This document shows positions 1 to 8,000 of a stretch of DNA of 8,804 nt, piece by piece. Positions within the stretch are counted from its first letter, which is position 1, and each line of letters begins with the position of its first letter. Made by a program: the position numbers and the translations under genes. The DNA lies in NCBI GenBank assembly GCA_012512545.1, contig JAAZDZ010000124.1:1-8804 (forward strand), in the 5' to 3' direction. The notes below the pieces were generated by a model. The model saw nothing but the letters and a program-made list of their open reading frames with translations, was not told the DNA's origin and searched no databases. Source of the DNA: Alcaligenaceae bacterium (GTDB taxonomy: Bacteria; Pseudomonadota; Gammaproteobacteria; Burkholderiales; Burkholderiaceae_B).

Positions 1-423
1 GTGGTCACCCACCCGCCAGTCGTGCTCACACGCGAAGAAATGCTGGCTTTTGCGCGTTCGTACGATCCCCAGCCCTTTCATGTCGACGAGGCCGCGGCCG
101 AGCAAAGCCGTTGGGGTGGCCTGATCGGAAGCGGCTGGCTCACGTGTGGTCTGGCCATGCGCATGGTGTACGACGCCGCCCTCAAGGGTTCCGAGGCCTT
201 TGGTTCGCCGGGGCTGGAACGCCTGCGCTGGCCCAAGCCCGTAAGGCCCGGAGACGCCCTGCGGCTGGAGGCCACAGTCGATTCCAAACGCGTGTCGTCA
301 TCCCGTTCCGATCTGGGCATTCTGCGCTGGACATGGCGCATGTTCAACCAGAACGACGAACTGGTGCTCGAACTCGAAGCCACCAATATGTTTGAACTCG
401 CCGACGCCGACGGGCAAGAATAA
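1..423 (+). CDS. MaoC-like hot-dog-fold dehydratase, 5'-truncated by window edge
   Basis: This is a MaoC/(R)-specific enoyl-CoA hydratase family protein; members hydrate or dehydrate enoyl-CoA-type thioesters in the cytoplasm. The signature is the segment YDPQPFHVDEAA (visible residues 21-32), which has the Asp (D22) and His (H27) spaced five apart as in the MaoC catalytic dyad. It is followed by GGLIGSGW (39-46), the usual substrate-pocket glycine-rich turn. The 140 visible residues are slightly short for the family (about 150), and the usual N-terminal strand is missing. The GTG at base 1 is therefore probably an internal valine codon and the true start lies outside the window. The stop codon TAA (421-423) sits inside the A-tract of the repeat at 419-435. 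The exact substrate is not readable. The family call is firm; the role in CoA-ester catabolism is inferred from the fold and from gcdH at the far end of the window. Confidence 0.85.
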   Translation: MVTHPPVVLTREEMLAFARSYDPQPFHVDEAAAEQSRWGGLIGSGWLTCGLAMRMVYDAALKGSEAFGSPGLERLRWPKPVRPGDALRLEATVDSKRVSSSRSDLGILRWTWRMFNQNDELVLELEATNMFELADADGQE

Positions 424-435
424 AAAAAACCGGCC
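419..435. repeat. 17-nt direct repeat, left copy (border of accessory block)
   Basis: The sequence aataaaaaaaaccggcc is identical to 8339-8355. This copy includes the stop codon of the MaoC-like gene and looks like one half (A-tract plus CCGGCC arm) of the terminator hairpin that is complete at the right copy; the GGCCGG arm is missing here. It marks the left limit of the block containing the channel-like operon and the autotransporter. Confidence 0.8.
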
Positions 436-652
436 ACTAGTCGTCGGAAACGCATTGGGTGGGGCAGGCGGGTTTCCGATAAATCACTTTTCAGCGCTTT
501 CTGTCAGCGGGAGCGTGAGACAAATTGCATAGTGTTTGAGACGCCACGACTAACGTCATAGCCTTCCTATACCGTAGGATAGGACGGTTATTGATGACCC
601 GGAGGCAGGTTGATCCCGGGCAGCTCCCGAACAGGAACAGCGTGAAAACTCT
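424..652. other. Intergenic region upstream of the channel/permease operon
   Basis: No convincing gene is present in these 229 bases. An 8-bp inverted repeat, TCGGAAAC (444-451) and GTTTCCGA (472-479), encloses a 20-nt loop without a following T-run, so it is at best a weak terminator or an operator. A TTGAGA hexamer at 536-541 could be a -35 element, but the hexamer 17 bp downstream (TAGCCT) is a poor -10. An imperfect palindrome, CCTAT (566-570) and ATAGG (579-583), lies between this and the operon start. The operon promoter must lie here or further upstream, but I cannot fix its position. Confidence 0.5.
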
Positions 653-1999
653 ATGGCAAGCAAAGCTGGCGTGTGGCGTCGCCTGACCGCACTACTTTTG
701 TTGGGATGGCTTTCAGGTATATCGTTTGTGGTCAGCGCGGCGTGTCCGGTGCCAGCCGATGACACCGATGTTGCGGTAGGCATTCGTCTGGCGCCACCTT
801 TTATTACTCAGGATTCGATTCGGGGGCGGCAGGGCTTCGCACTGGAGCTCTGGCAGAGCATCGCCCATGACTTGCAGCAGAAGGGCGTTATTGGCAAGAC
901 CGAGATGATTGAGTGTTCGCTTCACGAGCAGATGGAAGCGCTTGCATCAGGCGATCTGGACGTCGTCATTTCACCGCTGACCATCACGGCTGAACGCATG
1001 GCGTTATTTGATTTCAGCCATCAGTATATGGGCTCTGGCATTACCCTGGCTCAGCAAAGTTCCAATGTCATTGATTTCGGCTATGCCGCGCGTATCGTGT
1101 TCAACACCGTTACGCAGCCCGGCGTGCCACGGGCCATTCTTGTTTTTATGGTATTGAATCTGGTGCTGGCGGGCCTGGTGTCGCGTGTCCTTAAAGCACA
1201 TAAGGATTTTGAGGTGATTGACCGGGAGCCCCGTGTAATGCGATGGTTTCGTGCCGGAATCGAAACCATCATACGCACGACCGGCTTACAAAGCACCAGC
1301 AGTGATTTTCGTTCAACAGTGGCCAAGTTACTGGATGTAGTGATGGCGATTATCGGCACCCTGCTGTCGGCAATCATTTTCGGGGTGCTTACCGCAGCAC
1401 TGATCGGCTCCATTGGGGTGCGCCATGACGTTCCGCTTGGCCAACTGCCGCAACTGCGGATTGCGACTTTAAGCAATTCAACATCACAAGCTTTTCTGGA
1501 GCAGTTTTCCCGTGGTCAGCTGAACGAAGGTGATGACCTGGTATTTGCCGGGCCTGAAAACAAAAACGGTGTTGTGATTGGCCGTCGCTGGATTTCCATG
1601 ACCGCAGCGGGCAACGCCCGCCCGGTGGCAGGCAGCACGGTAGCTGAAGACCGTGTGGGTATTACGTGTCAGCCAGCAGAGCTGGCCGATAAGCAATCTC
1701 GTTGCATCACGACGTCGTCCTGGTTCGAGGCCATGCAGATGCTGGCGGCAGGCGAGGTCGATGCCGTTCTGGGTGATTGGGCGCAGTTGTCGTATCTGGC
1801 CAGATTGCCAATCTTCGGCAGTGGCTTATTCGTGCAGTCGTCGGCGTTTCGCAACGAACCTTATGGCTGGGGCATCAATCAGGAACGCCCCGATTTGCGT
1901 GATGCCATCAACCAGGCGCTGTTGGATCGTATCCGCAATCCGCAATGGCGTTTTATGGTACAGGAATACATGGGCAGCGGCAGCATCGGTTCAAATTAA
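653..1999 (+). CDS. Ionotropic-glutamate-receptor-like ligand-gated channel protein (GluR0 architecture) with atypical pore filter
   Basis: This 448-residue protein has a signal peptide (basic R9-R10, hydrophobic core 11-30, cleavage near A30). It is followed by a family-3 solute-binding half-domain S1 (about 36-135), a membrane helix M1 (about 158-180), a re-entrant pore-loop-like segment (about 198-220), a second helix M2 (about 223-252), and the second half-domain S2 (about 265-448). This split lobe with an inserted two-helix pore is the layout of bacterial ionotropic glutamate receptors such as GluR0. Ligand-site features of amino-acid binding lobes are present: LTITAER (109-115, R115 expected to hold the alpha-carboxylate) and LGDW (373-376, D375 expected for the amino group). 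At the filter position TTGLQS (209-214) replaces TVGYGD. The end of M2, GVLTAALIGS, recalls the iGluR SYTANLA signature. The ATG at 653 is the only upstream in-frame start after TGA at 611; an AGGAA at 633-637 is rather distant. First gene of the operon. The architecture is seen; channel function and ligand are inferred. Confidence 0.8.
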   Translation: MASKAGVWRRLTALLLLGWLSGISFVVSAACPVPADDTDVAVGIRLAPPFITQDSIRGRQGFALELWQSIAHDLQQKGVIGKTEMIECSLHEQMEALASGDLDVVISPLTITAERMALFDFSHQYMGSGITLAQQSSNVIDFGYAARIVFNTVTQPGVPRAILVFMVLNLVLAGLVSRVLKAHKDFEVIDREPRVMRWFRAGIETIIRTTGLQSTSSDFRSTVAKLLDVVMAIIGTLLSAIIFGVLTAALIGSIGVRHDVPLGQLPQLRIATLSNSTSQAFLEQFSRGQLNEGDDLVFAGPENKNGVVIGRRWISMTAAGNARPVAGSTVAEDRVGITCQPAELADKQSRCITTSSWFEAMQMLAAGEVDAVLGDWAQLSYLARLPIFGSGLFVQSSAFRNEPYGWGINQERPDLRDAINQALLDRIRNPQWRFMVQEYMGSGSIGSN

Positions 2000-2022
2000 C
2001 AGTAGCAGGGAAGCTGGAATAT

Positions 2023-2799
2023 ATGTCGACGCCCAATCACAATATCGGCCAATATCAACATTATTTTGCCAGCGGACATTACGATCGTCGCTACCCCCGG
2101 CCCAATTTCAGTGTGCTTCGTCTTGCCAGAAAACTGCTTCCGCCTGGCGGCCGGGTGCTGGATTATGGCTGTGGCAGTGGCCGTTATCTGCTTGAATTGC
2201 GGCATCAGGCGCAGGAGTGCATCGGTTTTGATATTTGTGCTGCAGCCCTGGCGCGTCTGAACGACAACCTGACTGGCCTGGATGGCTCAGACCGCATTAC
2301 CTTGCTTGGTCCAGAAGCCTATCAGCTTGAGTGCTATCAGCAACAAACGGGCCCCGTCGATCTGGCGCTGTGTCTGTTTGGGGTTCTGGCTCATATTGAT
2401 ACACCAGAAAAACGTCAGAAAGTGCTGAAGGATCTGGTCCGGGTGCTGGACCCGGTTCATGGTCGGCTCATTATTTCTGTACCCAACCGGCGCAGGCGTT
2501 TTCGTAAAGAACAACGGGCTTTTCGCGGCCAGGATCAGATTCGCTATACGCGCCGCTTTACATCCGGAACACTTGAGCTCAGCTACCGTCTATACGATTC
2601 CCAAAGCCTGACGCAGGAATTGGCGCAAGCGGGGTTTTCGGTTGAACGGCTTCGGGCAGAAAGCGTCTTCCCCGAATCGTGGCTGGCCCGCTCAGCGTGG
2701 CTGGCCCGTATTGACCATTGGTTTTGCCGATGGCTGCCTGCTGACCTGGGGTATGGCGTTCTAGCTGTTGCCCGGCCCGAATCTGATGGCAAGCGTTGA
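2023..2799 (+). CDS. Class I SAM-dependent methyltransferase
   Basis: The protein has 258 residues with a Rossmann-type methyltransferase core. Motif I is VLDYGCGSG (45-53), the acidic end of strand 2 is GFD (68-70), the strand-4 region is DLALCLFGVLAHID (113-126), and GRLIISVPN (147-155) resembles the strand-5 region. There is no signal peptide or membrane helix, so it should be cytoplasmic. The substrate cannot be read; the C-terminal third is rich in Arg and Trp and probably forms the substrate cap. The ATG at 2023 is preferred over the in-frame ATG at 1945 because 1945 lies deep inside the preceding gene, and AGGGA at 2007-2011 precedes 2023. The gene starts 23 bp after the channel-like gene and its last 14 bases overlap the next gene, indicating co-transcription and probable translational coupling. 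A methyltransferase inside a membrane receptor/permease operon is unexpected. It could modify the transported solute, an unrelated metabolite, or a neighbouring protein. Confidence 0.85.
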   Translation: MSTPNHNIGQYQHYFASGHYDRRYPRPNFSVLRLARKLLPPGGRVLDYGCGSGRYLLELRHQAQECIGFDICAAALARLNDNLTGLDGSDRITLLGPEAYQLECYQQQTGPVDLALCLFGVLAHIDTPEKRQKVLKDLVRVLDPVHGRLIISVPNRRRRFRKEQRAFRGQDQIRYTRRFTSGTLELSYRLYDSQSLTQELAQAGFSVERLRAESVFPESWLARSAWLARIDHWFCRWLPADLGYGVLAVARPESDGKR

Positions 2800-4456
2800 T
2801 GTGCGATGCCGCGCAGTGTGGTTGATTGCCGTGCTGCTGCTGTGTTTGCCGCAGTGGTCCAGTGCAATTGGCACGTCATCAAAACTGGATGATCATGCAA
2901 CGGTGATGGCATATGAGGTGGATGGCCGCCTGGCGCATGTGCTGGAACGCGGTCTGCTGATCGTCGGAGTAAAAACGGATTATCCGCCTTGGGGCATGCT
3001 GGATGATCAGGGTGCTATTGTCGGGTTGGAGGCTGATCTGGCTCACGACTTGGGCAGGCGGCTTGGCATTGCAGTGCAGCTTGCCCCGGTCACGACGGCC
3101 AATCGTCAGCAACGGCTCGAACAGGGGCATGTGGATATTGTCATTGCGACCCTGGGCGCTACGCTCGAACGCCACGCGATATCTGACCTCATCCAGCCGT
3201 ATTACTACACCAGTGGCGTTCATTTGCTGGCTCACAACGACCTGCTGTTCACCGATTGGGGTGAATTGCGCGGTCGGCCCGTCTGCCTGACTGAAGGCAG
3301 CTATTACAACCGGGCATTGTCAGAACGCTTCCTGATTGTGCCTGTGGCTTTTTCAGGGGTGCGGGATACCCAACTTGCCTTGCGTGATGGCCGCTGCGTG
3401 GGCTGGGCTTACGACGACACCGTGCTGGCTCAGACTGTCTCTGAAGACGGCTGGAAAGACTACAGCCTCAGCCTGTCGCCCATACTGCAGACCCCATGGG
3501 CGATTGCCGTGCGCAAGGGCGAGGGCGACCGCAGCCTGGGGCGCTTTGTCAGTGACAGCGTGGCGGACTGGCACCGTAGTGGTTATCTGCTTGAGCGACA
3601 GCGTCATTGGGGGCTTCCTGGGACGCGCTTCTTGAATGAGCAGCATATGCGGTGGCGGGCGGTTGATAGTGCGGGTGAGTTGCTGTGCCAGCGTCAGGCT
3701 GATGGGTATTTTCCGCAAGACTGTCTGCGCGGTGAATTGCTGGCAGGCAGTACATCTCAGGCGCTGACGCTGCCTCCGTGGGTGATGCAGCTGAAAGTGT
3801 CTGTTGGATTGGATCTGGGGGCTTTGTTTGACCCTTACTACCGATCCCGTTTGCTGACAGGGGTCTGGCTGACGCTGGCCATCAGTGTTGTATCGGTGGT
3901 GGGGGCATTGCTCACAGGGGTTGTGCTTGTGGTGGCCGAGCATCGGGCCCGACGCGGTGTGTGGCTGTGGTGCATTCGCGCACCGTCAAGAATGCTGGTC
4001 GCATGCGCGCGCATGACCCCGCCAATATTGCAGCTCTACATCGTGTTCTTTGGTTTGAGCAGCTTGCTTTCTAATTACCTGGGCATCACGCTTAGCAGTT
4101 TTGTGGTGGCAAGCGTTGTGTTTTCAGTCTATGCCGGAGCCAGCAATGCCGCGATACTGCTTCCGGCTCTGATCCGCAGCCAGCAGGCCGACCCGCAGGC
4201 AAGCCTGTCTACCTTGCTGATTCGTGCTGTTGAACAGACCTATGAAAGCCTGGTCTCTATCATGGTCAACATTGTCAAAGCGGCAGGCATGGCCAGCACC
4301 ATTGCATTGCCCGAGGTGATCTCAGCGGTGAACGGCATTATCAGCGAAGGAGGGGATGCAACATCGTTGATGACCTTGCTGCTGGTGTTCTATTTCAGCT
4401 TTGTGCTGGTAGTCATGGCCTTACTGAATCTGCTGAAACGATGGGTGGCCCCATGA
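2786..4456 (+). CDS. Fused substrate-binding domain and ABC permease, polar amino acid family (HisM/HisQ-type)
   Basis: This 556-residue fusion has a hydrophobic N-terminal signal or anchor (about 10-28). A family-3 solute-binding domain follows (about 57-280), with GVKTDYPPWG (61-70), TLERHAISDLIQPYY (126-140, R129 for ligand carboxylate) and GWAYDD (206-211). A linker of about 70 residues contains C301 and C313. The membrane domain is about 355-550 with some five helices. Family landmarks in the permease are MTPPILQLYIVFFGL (410-424, matching the usual RGTPLLVQLY-type segment) and VNIVKAAGMASTIALPEV (494-511, matching the KDTSLVSVIGVPEL-type segment). The EAA loop between them lacks the usual EAA and conserved glycine (see findings). 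ATG 2786 is chosen as the first ATG; it overlaps the methyltransferase gene by 14 bases. TTG at 2768 and GTG at 2801 are in-frame alternatives. By family, it should bind a polar amino acid in the periplasm. No ATPase is encoded nearby. Confidence 0.85.
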   Translation: MASVDVRCRAVWLIAVLLLCLPQWSSAIGTSSKLDDHATVMAYEVDGRLAHVLERGLLIVGVKTDYPPWGMLDDQGAIVGLEADLAHDLGRRLGIAVQLAPVTTANRQQRLEQGHVDIVIATLGATLERHAISDLIQPYYYTSGVHLLAHNDLLFTDWGELRGRPVCLTEGSYYNRALSERFLIVPVAFSGVRDTQLALRDGRCVGWAYDDTVLAQTVSEDGWKDYSLSLSPILQTPWAIAVRKGEGDRSLGRFVSDSVADWHRSGYLLERQRHWGLPGTRFLNEQHMRWRAVDSAGELLCQRQADGYFPQDCLRGELLAGSTSQALTLPPWVMQLKVSVGLDLGALFDPYYRSRLLTGVWLTLAISVVSVVGALLTGVVLVVAEHRARRGVWLWCIRAPSRMLVACARMTPPILQLYIVFFGLSSLLSNYLGITLSSFVVASVVFSVYAGASNAAILLPALIRSQQADPQASLSTLLIRAVEQTYESLVSIMVNIVKAAGMASTIALPEVISAVNGIISEGGDATSLMTLLLVFYFSFVLVVMALLNLLKRWVAP

Positions 4457-5082
4457 CGGCCCCAGAGATGTTTACTGTGCTGGTGCAGCGCACCCCGTAT
4501 TTGCTTGGGGGCTATGGTTACAACCTTCTGATTGCAGCGCTTGCCATGGTGGTGGGTACGGTAGCAGGTTGCATGGCAGGAATGGCCCGGCATTCCCGCC
4601 ATCGTCTGTTCAGAATGTCGGGCAGACTGTTCAGCAGCGTGTGCCGGAACGTGCCCAGCTTTGTGCTGATGTTTTACGTTGCCTTTGTTCTGCCGGTTGA
4701 ATTTCAGTGGGGCGATACGTTGTTGCGGGTGCCCCTGTGGGTCAAGGCGACGCTGGCGCTGGTGATTCCGGTTATTGGTTTTGCGTCTGATCAGAGCCTG
4801 GCCTATCTGCGCCAACGCCAGCAGGGCAAGCCTGACACGGGGGCGGTTTTTCTTGTCGGCTGGATTCAGTACTTTCTGATTGTTCTGATGGCTTCGTCAA
4901 CCGCTTCCGTTATTGGGGCCGACGAGGTTGTAGGGCGCGCCAATCGGGTTATTGCCATCGACAACAGCCCGGAATTTTTGTTGTTGGTGTACGGCTATGT
5001 GTGTCTGTGGTTTCTGCTGACAGGCCAGGCGATTTCCCGTGGAATACAGGTTTTACAGCGCCTGGCTTATCGCCGCAGTTAA
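4453..5082 (+). CDS. ABC permease-like protein, polar amino acid family, with shortened EAA loop
   Basis: This is a 209-residue integral membrane protein with about five helices (22-45, 69-86, 97-118, 131-155, 173-199). It is the likely heterodimer partner of the preceding permease domain. Landmarks are RNVPSFVLMFYVAFVLP (65-81, matching the RGTPLLVQLFFVYFGLP-type segment of the HisM family) and FLIVLMASSTASVIGADEV (141-159, matching KDTSLASVIGVDEL). Between them, where the family carries an EAA loop of about 30 residues, the sequence reads roughly SLAYLRQRQQGKPDTGAVF (115-133), much reduced and without EAA or the distal G. The start at 4453 is chosen because it forms an ATGA overlap with the preceding stop (4454-4456), a common sign of translational coupling; ATG 4441 is an in-frame alternative adding four residues. 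It is the last gene of the operon. No terminator is visible after it, and the convergent autotransporter stop codon is 3 bp away. Confidence 0.8.
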   Translation: MTAPEMFTVLVQRTPYLLGGYGYNLLIAALAMVVGTVAGCMAGMARHSRHRLFRMSGRLFSSVCRNVPSFVLMFYVAFVLPVEFQWGDTLLRVPLWVKATLALVIPVIGFASDQSLAYLRQRQQGKPDTGAVFLVGWIQYFLIVLMASSTASVIGADEVVGRANRVIAIDNSPEFLLLVYGYVCLWFLLTGQAISRGIQVLQRLAYRRS

Positions 5083-5085
5083 GTC

Positions 5086-8000
5086 TCAGAACCGGATTGT
5101 CAGGTTGGCCTTCACGCCATGATCCCGCGCCGGACTGCCCAGCTGACCTGCATAAGACAGCCCGAAGGTAGTGTTGGGAGCCAGGTTCAGATCGACCCCG
5201 GCTTCAATGACAGCACTATCCTTGGCAATGGGTGCGCCCGCCACGGTGAAGGCTGCGCCGGCAGAAAAACCATGCCGTGCTTTGGGCGTGGTGTCGCCCA
5301 AGGCATGACGCCAGCCCAGCGTGCCGTGCAGCGTGGCGGCCGCCGTTCCGATATCAAGCGCGTGTTCGGCGTGCAGCCCCAGTGTGGTGAAGGTGACATC
5401 GGTAGTCTGGCTGCGCGCAGCAAGCCCCGCCGCACCGCCGCGTTCGCGGTAGCCATCGGTGTGAAGGCGTACATGGGCCACATTCACAAAGGGTTCGAGG
5501 CGCACCGCCCCGGCGTCCATGCCGTAGCCCAGCTCTGCAAACGCCTGGAAAGTTCCCGCGTCGTAATGGGCGCGGGGGTTGTCGCTCAGGCCGGGCAGCG
5601 CAACCGGGCGCCGGGTATCCATGTTGTGCCAGGTATAGGCCACCCCGGTGCGCAGCCCCAGCGCATCCCATTGCGTTCCGCCATACAGGCCCAGATGGTA
5701 GTTATCGCTCTTGCCTGACGCCGCCCGCTCACGCGCCTTGACGTCCGTATGGCTGTAGCCCGCCAGCACACCGATGCGCCAGTCGCCCACGGCCTTGTCG
5801 GCGCCGATCATCATGCCTTGGGTATTGTGATCCAGCTCGGCGGCGTTGCCATTGCCGTCGGTCTTGCCCCAGGAGCCAAACGCCTGAGTCCAGACTACCG
5901 GGCCGTGATGGTTTGCGGCCACCGCCAGCGGCATGTGATCATCACCATAGGCTGAGACGCGGGCGCTGGATGCGCCTGGAGCAGAAAAGGCGGCGCGCAC
6001 CCGGTCTGTGGCCGCATGGCGGATAAAGCGGCTGTCTTCAATCAAGGCGGTTTTGGTGGAGGCGTGAATTTCACCGGAGAGCGCATCGAAACTGCGGCGC
6101 ATCAGGTTTTCATCATCAGGCAGTTGCGCAATGGCGTCATAGACGGCGTGGCCCGCCTGTAAGCCGATACTGTCGATGGCGTGGGCCGTCTCGGCCTGGT
6201 TGCGTGTCAGCGGTGCCGAAGCGAAACCACGCTGGTTGCGCGCCAGCTGAAGGCCGACGGTTCTGGCGCCATAGTCATACAGCAGCTGGGGCGTCAGAAA
6301 GGCAAAGTCAGAGGTGACCGCATCAAAAGCGCCGGTCAGGGTGCCGCCGACCGTCAGAATCGTGTGGTTTGAGCGCAGGTCATAGTCGCCGTGCAGGCCG
6401 ATATGGGCCACTGTGCCGCCGTTGAGCGTGACATTGCCTGTGACATCCACCCGGTCGCTGTCCGTACCCTGTGGGTTCACTTCCACCTCAAAACGGGAAC
6501 CGCTGTCGAAGACGAGATCGCCATTGACTGTCAGTGTGCCAATCGAATTGCCCGGGGCGAGTGTGCCGCCATTCATAACCGTGGTGTTGCCAACTATGCC
6601 CGAACCGCCCAGTTTTCCGCCGGAGTTGACGGTAAGCAGTTTTGATTGAGCAAGCGAGCCATCGACCAGCAGGGTGCCGCTGTCGATAATCATAGCGCCC
6701 TCATAAGGCATGCTGCCATTCGTCAGCCTTAAAGTACCTGAACCGGTCTTGCGTGCGCTACTGGTGGATGTGGAGCGAATCCTGCCGGATTGCGTTGCAA
6801 ATGCGCCGTCCCCGACATGCAGATTGAAACTGGAGCTAATGAGGGCGTCTATGTCAGTGCTCAGTTCGATACCGTTGGCATAATCAAGTGTTCCCCCATT
6901 AATATCAAGAGTTTTCGAACCTAAAGCCTGGTTGTGCGCCACACGTAACGTTCCTTGACGAAGATATACCATCCCCCGAAAATCTGTGTTGTTGCCCGAT
7001 AGTGTTAGGGTGCCCGTTCCCAATTTGTTTAGAAGGCCATCGCCGGAAAGCCTGCCGCTCAGCTCAAGGTCGTTGTTGCCACTAATAGTTAAATAGCTTG
7101 CAAACGGCAAACCGACAGGGCGTTCGAGGCGGATATCGTTTGAAATTTTTGACGAAGGCAGTCCGGCTTGCAAGGTAGGGCGACCTTCTTGCAAGGCTCC
7201 GGTCACGACCAGGCGGCCGGTGCCGAGTGCGTTGTCATGGCCCAGTACCAGCGTACCGCCATCAAGTGTGGTGGTGCCTGTAAAGCCGGAATTATTACCC
7301 GTCAGAATGGTATGGCCGTTTTCATGCCGGATGGCGCCAGAATCTGGACTGCCTGCACTCGTAATGACTGGTGCGAATATCAGGCCATCGGAAGAGGGGG
7401 CTGTATGGTTGAACACAAGAGTGCCGTTACCGGCGCCGAAAACAAGGCTGTCAGCATTCAGTGTTCCGCCGGCAACGGCATTGGCACCCGCTTTGGCACC
7501 AATGTTTATTATGCCGGTTGACCCCACCTGTCTTCCGACCTTTACTGTTTCATGGTTCCCCGCGTGCTCACCGATGGAAACGACAGCGCCTTGATTGATG
7601 GTAAGTTCCCCACGGCTGTACTCTTCGTCACCTACATAAAGAAAGTCATCAATCTCCCATCGTGTATTGTTCCCGCTCACATTGACAATACCGCCGGAAT
7701 CAAATATATGCCCGATTTTGGCATTTCCACGTGTAATGACGCGCCCGCCTTCACTGATTTCGAGCTGGCCTGTACTACCACCACCGTTCAGGCCGATATT
7801 CAGATCGAACCGCGATACCAGTTCAGCAGCGTCCCCATGTACTCGGACAGTGCCTTCCTGAAGCTGGACGTACCCATCCACATGCACCTGAGCCTGATTA
7901 ATATCGAGTGCGCCTGGGCCGAGGAGGCCAACACTAAGTCCGGTAAATTCTCGTTTCTCATCGCTTACATTGATCGTTTTATTATAAATGTAACAATAGC

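Noticed and set aside
444..479. Inverted repeat as maoC terminator
   Set aside because: The stem is 8 bp but the loop is 20 nt and no T-run follows, so it is not a convincing intrinsic terminator.
722..745. Lipoprotein attachment site at C31 of the channel-like protein (SAAC)
   Set aside because: The -3 position is Ser rather than Leu or a similar residue, so a normal signal peptidase I cleavage is more likely; not excluded.
556..783. Minus-strand reading frame across the operon leader
   Set aside because: It is low in plausible protein character, overlaps the signal-peptide region of the channel-like gene and has no supporting signal.
1945..2022. Longer methyltransferase starting at ATG 1945
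   Set aside because: It would overlap the end of the channel-like gene by 55 bases. The extra 26 residues resemble no methyltransferase N-terminus, and ATG 2023 has a better-placed purine-rich site.
6391..6649. Overlapping plus-strand frames opposite the autotransporter passenger
   Set aside because: Repetitive Gly/Thr/Val codons in the passenger keep complementary frames open; no start signals or family motifs are present.
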